Source: Pseudodesulfovibrio thermohalotolerans
GTDB taxonomy: Bacteria > Desulfobacterota > Desulfovibrionia > Desulfovibrionales > Desulfovibrionaceae
Assembly (NCBI RefSeq): GCF_021353295.2
Contig: NZ_CP120635.1
Location: forward strand, 431,001 to 495,000
Direction of reading: 5' to 3'
DNA length: 64,000 nt
Made by a program: the position numbers and the translations under genes. Within the stretch, counting starts at the first letter, position 1. Every line of letters starts with the position of its first letter. Below the pieces are notes generated by a model. The model searched no databases, was not told the origin of the DNA, and was given only the letters and a program-made list of their open reading frames with translations. Below are positions 47,197 through 53,573 of this stretch, piece by piece.

Positions 47197-48129
47197 ATGG
47201 CCCGCTTTATCATCCTTCTTATATTCCTTCTCGGTTGCGTCCCCGGCGCTTTTGCCCAGACGGACCTGACCATGGGCAATGAGCCGGGTTTTCTCGTGGC
47301 CGCGCCGACCAACGTGAACCAGAATCTTCAGTTGCAGGCGGCCATGGGGTACGTGGGCGAGGCGGACTTCACCAACGGGCTGGGCAGCGTGAGCGTTCTT
47401 CACAGTTCCCTGTCAGCCGACTACCTCATCTTTCACCTCTCCTACGAGCTTTCCTCTTTCAACTGGATCAACAAGTCGCAGTTGGCCCGCCGTTTCGACT
47501 CAGGGGATGAGATCGTGCCGTGGAGTTCGCTGCACGATATCACCGTGCAGGCCCGGCTGCTCAACGACAAGTTCGCCGACGATTGGCGGTATTGGGTCAA
47601 CGGGGAAGTGGACGCCTCCTTCGAGGAGAGCGCGCCCGGAGCCGTGGGCGTCGGTTTCGACGGTGGATTGGCCTATGATTTCTGGGACGGCTGGATGCTG
47701 GGCATAACCGCCAAGACCGTGGCGATGTCGGCCCTGAGCAGCGACCTGTTCGGAAACGTGGAGTTCGGCATTGCCGTGGCTGTCTCGCAGAAGACCCTGC
47801 GCAAGGCGTTCGAGGCCATTGGTTTGGTGGAGGACGCCGAGGCCGGAACGGACACCATCGGCCTGAACTTCGCCTTTTCCACTCTGGACAAGACCTACCG
47901 CCTCGCTGCGGACAATCCTATCTACAGCGGCGGCTACCTTGGACTTGTTCGTTCCAAAATCGGGGTATATCTGGACTATCTGCCCAATGAGAACCTGACG
48001 TTGAGCATTGGGCCGGAGTATCACTACAACCGGAAATACAAATTCTACAACAAGGCGGGCACGTACAAGTCCTCGCACGATCTGGATAACGCCATGGGCG
48101 GGTTCGCCCGCATTTTATGGCGGTTCTGA
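47197..48129 (+). CDS. Probable outer-membrane beta-barrel protein
   Basis: The 310-residue protein has a signal peptide (~1-20, LLGCVPGAFA) and then alternating polar and hydrophobic stretches with many aromatic residues (SADYLIFHLSYELSSFNW, GYLGLVRSKIGVYLDYL, LTLSIGPEYHYNRKYKFYNK). It ends in ARILWRF, with the terminal Phe typical of barrels inserted by the Bam machinery. No family is recognised. The ATG at 47197 is the first that gives a signal peptide. It lies just downstream of the secA terminator. Confidence 0.7.
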   Translation: MARFIILLIFLLGCVPGAFAQTDLTMGNEPGFLVAAPTNVNQNLQLQAAMGYVGEADFTNGLGSVSVLHSSLSADYLIFHLSYELSSFNWINKSQLARRFDSGDEIVPWSSLHDITVQARLLNDKFADDWRYWVNGEVDASFEESAPGAVGVGFDGGLAYDFWDGWMLGITAKTVAMSALSSDLFGNVEFGIAVAVSQKTLRKAFEAIGLVEDAEAGTDTIGLNFAFSTLDKTYRLAADNPIYSGGYLGLVRSKIGVYLDYLPNENLTLSIGPEYHYNRKYKFYNKAGTYKSSHDLDNAMGGFARILWRF

Positions 48130-48138
48130 CGGGAGAGG

Positions 48139-48396
48139 CTATTCCTGCGGGGCCAGTGGCTCACGGCCGATGGTGTCAAGCCGCCAGCGGGCCGCGCTCG
48201 ACGGTTCGGCAGAGCCGTCCAGGATCTTGGAGGTCAGCTCCCACACCTCGTTCATCTCCTCACTGCTGAGGTCGTATCCCCGGTCCCGGATGTAGGATTC
48301 CAGGGCTGAACGGTCCTTGATGATCATGGCCTCGCGGATCATGTCGGGATTGGACAGGGCGTCTCCCATCAGTCGCGAAAGTTCGTCTCTGCTCAT
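48139..48396 (-). CDS. Small protein with Nif11-like region
   Basis: The 85-residue protein has an N-terminal segment (MSRDELSRLMGDALSNPDM, ALESYIRDRGYDLSSEEMNEV) with the spacing of Nif11-type leader domains: two short helices and a Gly-Tyr-Asp turn. Nif11 domains occur in nitrogen-fixation clusters and as leaders of modified peptides, but no maturation enzyme is nearby and no double-glycine cleavage site is visible. GGAGCACATG context offers a ribosome site. It is convergent with the barrel gene. The family assignment is tentative. Confidence 0.5.
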   Translation of the reverse strand: MSRDELSRLMGDALSNPDMIREAMIIKDRSALESYIRDRGYDLSSEEMNEVWELTSKILDGSAEPSSAARWRLDTIGREPLAPQE

Positions 48397-48654
48397 GTGC
48401 TCCTCCGTGTGGCCGCATCGGCGGCCGATCGCTGAATTCGGGCAATCCCGGACAGGACGAGCGTTGCGGCCTGAACACGGGGAGAAGTTCGCGAACGGGG
48501 GCCGCTTATCGGGAAAAGTCCGTAGATTGTCCTGCTGGTTCTATATCAGGCGGGACGGATCATGGCAAGCCGGTCGGCAGCCCGGAGACGCTTGCGCGGC
48601 GGCTTTGCGAAGCGGCCGGAAATGGTCTGGTGAGCCGGTCCGTCCAGTGCAGGA

Positions 48655-48921
48655 TCAGGACCGGAAGATGAAATAGACCGCCCCGAGCAGGCAGAGGGCC
48701 GCCCACAGGTAGTCGAGCTTGAGGGGCTGGTGCATGTAGAACAGGCAGAAGGGCGCGAACACGGCCAGTGCGATGACCTCCTGCATGATCTTGAGCTGCG
48801 GCAGGGTCAGCTCGGTGTAGCCCAGCCGGTTGGCCGGGACCTGGATGAGATATTCGAACAGGGCGATGCCCCAGCTCGCCATGGCCGCCACATACCATGG
48901 CCGCAGTCCAGCGAAAATCAC
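48655..48921 (-). CDS. DMT-family small membrane protein (DUF486-like), apparently 5'-truncated
   Basis: The 88 residues from GTG 48921 match the C-terminal three-quarters of DUF486 drug/metabolite-type proteins (SWGIALFEYLIQVPANRLGY, LPQLKIMQEVIALAVFAPF, KLDYLWAALCLLGAVYFIF), giving three membrane helices. Family members are about 115 residues with an additional first helix (LLLSNVFMTFAWY-like) that is absent here. The frame continues upstream without a stop or an ATG, and what it encodes is hydrophilic. It may be a degraded gene or use the GTG start. Confidence 0.7.
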   Translation of the reverse strand: MIFAGLRPWYVAAMASWGIALFEYLIQVPANRLGYTELTLPQLKIMQEVIALAVFAPFCLFYMHQPLKLDYLWAALCLLGAVYFIFRS

Positions 48922-49103
48922 CCGGCGGAACGTTTTTTCGCATTCCCTAAACCCCTCGACGAACCGGGGCTGTGCGTGCTACGGAACCCGAAAAAAGAGA
49001 GGGGCTTTCAGGTTTCTCCCTTTTCCCCGCCCGGCTACCCTGACTGTGTTGGTCAAGGCCATTTCCCACCGGGCGGTTTTCCTTTACGCCCGGGAGCGAG
49101 ATC

Positions 49104-49298
49104 ATGGACAAGTACGATAAGCAGGCGTTGCAGGTGGCCAAGGAAGTGGTCATCAAGTTCATAGAGGTGGGACGCATCTCCCCCTCGAACTTCGGTCAGA
49201 ATTTCGACGTGATATACAAAGACATCATGCGCACCATCACCGGCGTGACCGCCGGGGACGACTCGTACGGCTCGGAAACCTCGGAAGAGGGCGAATAA
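49104..49298 (+). CDS. Conserved small protein preceding menG
   Basis: The 64-residue protein (MDKYDKQALQVAKEVVIKF, IEVGRISPSNFGQNFDVIY) is a mostly helical polar protein with an acidic tail. A GGAGCG site precedes the ATG. Its stop shares a base with the start of the menaquinone methyltransferase gene (TAATG), so the two are coupled. I do not recognise a family. Its position suggests a role in, or regulation of, quinone synthesis, but nothing in its sequence proves it. Confidence 0.7.
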   Translation: MDKYDKQALQVAKEVVIKFIEVGRISPSNFGQNFDVIYKDIMRTITGVTAGDDSYGSETSEEGE

Positions 49299-50125
49299 TG
49301 ACCGCTTCCGAATGCGGGTCCCATACCGGGGCCTCCACTCATGCCGAGCACGGCAGGCGGGTGGCGGACATGTTCGGCCGCATCGCCGGATGGTACGATT
49401 TTCTCAATCACGCCCTGTCAGGGGGCCAGGACATCTACTGGCGATACCGTCTGGCCAAGGCGGCCCGGCCCGAAGCCGGAGGCGCCATCCTTGATCTGGC
49501 CGCGGGCACAATGGATGTATCCGTGGAGCTGCTCAGGCAGTATCCGGACTGCCGGGTGGCGGCACTTGATTTCGCCCTGCCCATGCTGGAAAACGGCAAG
49601 GCGAAGAAGCTCAAGCGCGGGCGGGAGAAGCGCATTTCCCCGGTCCAGGCCGACGGCCGCAACCTGCCCCTGCCCGACAACTGCATGGCCGCAGCCACCA
49701 TCGCCTTCGGCATCCGCAACATCCTGCCCCGGGCGGACGCCTACGCCGAGTTCCTGCGGGTCCTCAAGCCCGGAGCGAGGCTTTGCATTCTCGAATTCGG
49801 CACCGGGTCCAAGCGGGTCTGGAAGGGCCTTTACAATTTCTATCTCGACAAGGTCCTGCCGTTTCTGGGCGACCGCATTTCCGGTGATCCCGGCGCGTAT
49901 CGCTATCTGGCCGAGACCATCAAGAGCTTCCCCGACGAACGGGCATTGGGCGCGGAACTGCTTGAAGCCGGCTTCGAGCGGGTTTACAACGTGCCGATGA
50001 TGTCCGGCATCGTGTATCTGCACGTGGCCGAGAAGCCGCGCGCGGGTGAGGCCGTTTCCGCCAAGCCCGCTTCCGAGGAAAAGGGCGCTCGAAAAAAGAG
50101 GGCCGTTTCAAAGAAGCGGAAGTGA
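49298..50125 (+). CDS. menG: Demethylmenaquinone methyltransferase (MenG/UbiE)
   Basis: The 275-residue protein matches UbiE/MenG: VADMFGRIAGWYDFLNHALS at the start, the SAM-binding site ILDLAAGTMDVSVELL, AFGIRNILPRADAYAEFLRVL and a lysine-rich tail. It methylates demethylmenaquinone to menaquinone at the membrane surface. The tail after residue ~245 (Ala, Lys, Glu-rich) is longer than usual. It overlaps the small gene upstream. Futalosine hydrolase and polyprenyl synthase genes lie within 3 kb. Confidence 0.92.
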   Translation: MTASECGSHTGASTHAEHGRRVADMFGRIAGWYDFLNHALSGGQDIYWRYRLAKAARPEAGGAILDLAAGTMDVSVELLRQYPDCRVAALDFALPMLENGKAKKLKRGREKRISPVQADGRNLPLPDNCMAAATIAFGIRNILPRADAYAEFLRVLKPGARLCILEFGTGSKRVWKGLYNFYLDKVLPFLGDRISGDPGAYRYLAETIKSFPDERALGAELLEAGFERVYNVPMMSGIVYLHVAEKPRAGEAVSAKPASEEKGARKKRAVSKKRK

Positions 50126-50201
50126 CGCGCGGGCGCGGGCAAAGGCCCGACCCGGCGTTGAGCCTTGCCGGAAAGGTTTGGCGGTCTGGACAGTATGTCG
50201 G

Positions 50202-50408
50202 TTAAAGAGATAAAGAGCGGCCGAACGAGATGACAAGAAGGCCGAGAATGATGGCGACCAGCCCGATGAAGCGCAGAAACTTCGGCGGCTGCACGGCCAT
50301 CCGGGCCAGCAGGCCGGGCATACGTTCGGCGAACAGGAAATAGGGGATGCCCTCGAAGACCAGGGCCAACCCGACTGCGGCGATGAGAAGCGACCAGTCG
50401 ATATTCAT
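50202..50408 (-). CDS. DUF2065 (YjeT-like) small membrane protein
   Basis: The 68-residue protein has two membrane helices (about 7-27 and 47-64) around the loop AERMPGLLARMAVQPPKFLR, typical of DUF2065 proteins such as YjeT. The start at 50408 gives the full family length. It is the only minus-strand gene in the quinone region and its function is unknown. Confidence 0.8.
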   Translation of the reverse strand: MNIDWSLLIAAVGLALVFEGIPYFLFAERMPGLLARMAVQPPKFLRFIGLVAIILGLLVISFGRSLSL

Positions 50409-50468
50409 TGGGTCAGTAAGCCACATTCCCCGCCTGGTGTCCACCCGCGGAATGAAAGGAGCACGTAT

Positions 50469-51791
50469 ATGAGCATGGTTGATTTTGAACGGTTGCGGAC
50501 CAAGGAAGACGCTATTGCCGTGGTCGGCCTCGGATACGTGGGGCTGCCTCTGGCCGTTGCCTTGGGCCGCCATTTCCGGGTGATCGGCGTGGACGTGTCC
50601 GAGCGTCGCGTCGAGGAACTCAAGCGTCGTGTCGATCGGACCAACGAAGTGGATTTCGCCACGGTCGGCGACGATGTGGACCTCGTCTTCACCGCCGATC
50701 TGGCTGATCTGGAGAAGGCGCGGCTCATTCTGGTGGCCGTCCCCACCCCCATCGACGAATTTCGCACCCCGGACCTGCGTCCCGTGCGCGGGGCGTCCAC
50801 CTCGGTGGGCAGGCATCTGCAACCCGGTTCCGTGGTTGTCTACGAATCCACGGTCTACCCCGGCCTGACCGAAGAGGTCTGCGTGCCCATCCTCGAAGCC
50901 GAGTCCGGGCTCAAATGCGGTAAGGATTTCTGCGTGGGCTACTCGCCCGAGCGCATCAATCCCGGCGACAAGGTCCACCGGCTGGAGACCATCACCAAGG
51001 TCGTGGCCGGGCAGGACGAGCCCACGGGCAAGCTGTTGCAGCAGGTCTACGGCACCGTGGTCAAGGCCGGGACGCATCTGGCCGCGAACATCCGCACGGC
51101 CGAGGCCGCCAAGGTCATCGAAAATACGCAGCGCGACCTGAACATCGCGCTCATGAACGAGCTGGCGCTTATCTTCGACACCATGGGCATCGACACCCTG
51201 GATGTGCTTGAGGCCGCCGGCACCAAATGGAATTTCCTTCCGTTCCGGCCCGGGCTGGTGGGCGGCCACTGCATCGGCGTGGACCCGTACTACCTGACCT
51301 TCAAGGCCCAGGCCCTGGGGCTGCACCCCCATGTCATCCTGGCGGGCCGCGAAATCAACGACACCATGGGCAAGTTCATCGCCGAGGCGACCATCAAACG
51401 GCTCATCAAGAGCGATTGCAAGATCATGGGCGCACGTGTGGGCGTGCTCGGACTGACCTTCAAGGAGAACGTCCCGGATCTGCGCAACACCCGTGTGGTG
51501 GACGTGCTGGCCGAGCTTGAGGACTACGGCGTGGAGGTGCTGGTTCACGATGCCGAGGCCGACGTCGACGAGGCGCGCGAGGAGCTGGGCGTGAACCTGC
51601 GGCCTCTGGAAGATCTGCGCGGGCTGGACGCCCTGATCCTGGCCGTGCCGCACAATGCCTACAAGGCGTTCGCCGTCAAGGACCTGAAGAGCTGGTTCAA
51701 CGACCCGGACAAGGCTCTGGTGGTGGATGTGAAGGGCTTTTTCGACCGGGCCGAGCTTGAGGCCGAAGCCGTCGATTACTGGCGGCTGTAG
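50469..51791 (+). CDS. Nucleotide-sugar dehydrogenase (TviB/WbpO-like)
   Basis: The 440-residue enzyme has an N-terminal NAD-binding motif VVGLGYVGLPLAVALG (18-33), the family block YSPERINPGDK, and the catalytic cysteine in GGHCIGVDPYYLTF near 264. GLTFKENVPDLRNTRV and a C-terminal domain follow. It should oxidise the C6 hydroxyl of a UDP-N-acetylhexosamine to a uronic acid for surface polysaccharide. It resembles TviB more than UDP-glucose dehydrogenase. No other polysaccharide gene is beside it, which is unusual for this enzyme; futalosine hydrolase starts nine bases downstream. Confidence 0.9.
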   Translation: MSMVDFERLRTKEDAIAVVGLGYVGLPLAVALGRHFRVIGVDVSERRVEELKRRVDRTNEVDFATVGDDVDLVFTADLADLEKARLILVAVPTPIDEFRTPDLRPVRGASTSVGRHLQPGSVVVYESTVYPGLTEEVCVPILEAESGLKCGKDFCVGYSPERINPGDKVHRLETITKVVAGQDEPTGKLLQQVYGTVVKAGTHLAANIRTAEAAKVIENTQRDLNIALMNELALIFDTMGIDTLDVLEAAGTKWNFLPFRPGLVGGHCIGVDPYYLTFKAQALGLHPHVILAGREINDTMGKFIAEATIKRLIKSDCKIMGARVGVLGLTFKENVPDLRNTRVVDVLAELEDYGVEVLVHDAEADVDEAREELGVNLRPLEDLRGLDALILAVPHNAYKAFAVKDLKSWFNDPDKALVVDVKGFFDRAELEAEAVDYWRL

Positions 51792-51800
51792 GACGGGCTC

Positions 51801-52490
51801 GTGCTTCTGGTCCTGACCGCCACGCCCAATGAGATGCGGGCCGCCTTTCCCGATGCGCCCGTTGTGGTTTCGGGCGGGACGGCCGAACACGCCGTGGGCG
51901 GACGCAACCTGCTGTTGGGCGTGACCGGCGTGGGGCTGGTCAATACTGCCCTGAACGTCGGGACCTGGCTTGGCGGCCGGGACCTGGACGGAGTGGTGGA
52001 CCTTGGCATCGCCGGGGGGTACGACTTGGGCGAGACGCCCATGGGGACCGTCTGCTTCGCCTGGCAGGAGACCTGGCCGGAATATGGCCTGCTCGGCGAA
52101 GACGGCGCGGCCGATCCCAAGGCGATCGGTTTCGCCCAGGGCGAGGCCGAGGGCCGGAAAATATGGAACCGGGTCAAGCTTTCGCCGGTCCGCGACGCCG
52201 CCCGCATGGGACTGGCTCTGGGCGACGGCTGGACGCGCGCATCCAGCGTGACCGTGTCCGGTGTGACCGGCACCCCGGAACGGGCCGGTTGGCTCAAGGT
52301 TTTTTGCAACGGCCAGATGGAAAACATGGAGGGATTCGCCGCGGCCTACGCCGCAGCCCTCAGGGAGCTGCCTTTCCTGGAGGTGCGGACCATCTCCAAC
52401 CTTGTGGGTTCCCGCGAACCCGAGGACTGGGACCTCAAGGGCGCGCTACGATCGCTCAAGGGGGCGGCGGACACGCTGTTCGCCGCGTAA
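51801..52490 (+). CDS. mqnB: Futalosine hydrolase
   Basis: The 229-residue protein matches MqnB of the futalosine pathway, a member of the nucleoside phosphorylase fold (LLGVTGVGLVNTALNVGTWL, DGVVDLGIAGGYDLGETPMG, then NGQMENMEGFAAAYAA with the substrate-binding Glu-Asn-Met-Glu). It removes hypoxanthine from futalosine during menaquinone synthesis. The GTG start has AGGA upstream and follows the dehydrogenase gene by nine bases. Its presence implies the Mqn route rather than the classical Men route, except for the final methylation by MenG. Confidence 0.9.
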   Translation: MLLVLTATPNEMRAAFPDAPVVVSGGTAEHAVGGRNLLLGVTGVGLVNTALNVGTWLGGRDLDGVVDLGIAGGYDLGETPMGTVCFAWQETWPEYGLLGEDGAADPKAIGFAQGEAEGRKIWNRVKLSPVRDAARMGLALGDGWTRASSVTVSGVTGTPERAGWLKVFCNGQMENMEGFAAAYAAALRELPFLEVRTISNLVGSREPEDWDLKGALRSLKGAADTLFAA

Positions 52491-52535
52491 TACGGGACTT
52501 GCCCCGCAATCCGCAACCTGACATAGTACGCACAT

Positions 52536-53504
52536 ATGGACGAACTTCTGCGATATTTTAACCGGGAACTTCCCGGAATCAATGACTTTCTCGACAAAGA
52601 GGCCGACCAGCTCAGCGGGCTGGTCCGTGACGTTGCCAAGCACATCATAGGGTCCGGCGGCAAGCGCATCCGGCCGATGCTCACGCTCTTGTTCGCCCGG
52701 GCGCTGGGCTACGGCGGGGACGATCATCACGCCATTGCTTGCGCCTTGGAGCTTCTTCATTCCGCCACCCTGTTGCACGACGACTACCTGGACGACGCCG
52801 AGTTGCGGCGCGGCCGGGAAGCGGCCCACCTTGTTTTCGGCCGGACCGAGACCATTCTGGCGGGCGACGCGCTGCTCGCCCTGGCCAACGAGATGGGGGC
52901 GCGCTACGGTAATCCCCGCCTGTCCTGGCTGCTGGCCAAGGGCATCATGGAGACGGCCGAGGGCGAGATCGAGGAGATTGAATTTTCCCGCGACCCGTCG
53001 CTGGATCGCGAAGCGTACATGCGCATCATCATCGGCAAGACCGCGCGGCTCATCGAGTGCGCCTGCCGGTGCGGAGCGGCTTTGGCCAGGGCCTCCCGCG
53101 AGCAGGAGGACGCCGCCGGAGAGTTCGGACTGAACCTGGGCATCGCCTTCCAGTTGGTGGACGACGCCCTGGATTACGCTTCGCCCACGTCCGAGACGGG
53201 CAAGCCCGAGGGCGGCGACCTCAAGGAAGGCAAGATAACCCTGCCGCTCATCCTCCTCATGGAGGCTGGAGACGAGGCCGGGGCCAAGGCCCTGATCGCG
53301 GCCCTGAGGGACGGAACCCTGAGCGAGGCCGCAAGCCGCGACATCCTGGACCGGGTCCGGGAGGGGCGTTATTCAGAGAAAACCCGCGAAGAAGCCGCCC
53401 GCTACGTCGAGAGGGCCAAGGACTGTCTTGTCGGGTTCGAACCCGGCGAAGAGTTGGCCGTGCTCAGGCAGGCCGCGGATTATGTGTTGACCCGAACCAA
53501 GTGA
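52536..53504 (+). CDS. Polyprenyl diphosphate synthase
   Basis: The 322-residue enzyme has the two aspartate-rich motifs of trans-prenyltransferases: LHDDYLDDAELRRG near 81-94 and VDDALDYA near 207-214, with GGKRIRPML near 45-53. It makes the long isoprenoid side chain of menaquinone by condensing isopentenyl diphosphate units, using Mg ions held by the aspartates. The chain length (hexa-, hepta- or octaprenyl) cannot be read from the sequence with confidence. It follows mqnB by 45 bases and ends at a hairpin with T-rich flank. Confidence 0.9.
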   Translation: MDELLRYFNRELPGINDFLDKEADQLSGLVRDVAKHIIGSGGKRIRPMLTLLFARALGYGGDDHHAIACALELLHSATLLHDDYLDDAELRRGREAAHLVFGRTETILAGDALLALANEMGARYGNPRLSWLLAKGIMETAEGEIEEIEFSRDPSLDREAYMRIIIGKTARLIECACRCGAALARASREQEDAAGEFGLNLGIAFQLVDDALDYASPTSETGKPEGGDLKEGKITLPLILLMEAGDEAGAKALIAALRDGTLSEAASRDILDRVREGRYSEKTREEAARYVERAKDCLVGFEPGEELAVLRQAADYVLTRTK

Positions 53505-53510
53505 TTTTCA

Positions 53511-53550
53511 AGGCCGGTCACCCCCGCACGGAGACCGGCCTTCCGCTTTT
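53511..53550 (+). terminator. Probable terminator after the polyprenyl synthase gene
   Basis: GGCCGGTC and GACCGGCC pair around a 13-base loop and are followed by TTCCGCTTTT. Confidence 0.6.
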
Positions 53551-53573
53551 CATATCTAGAGGAGAGACCAGAT

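Noticed and set aside
53425..53450. A tRNA-like T-loop (GGGTTCGAACCC)
   Set aside because: It lies inside the polyprenyl synthase gene in frame, and no acceptor or anticodon stem surrounds it.
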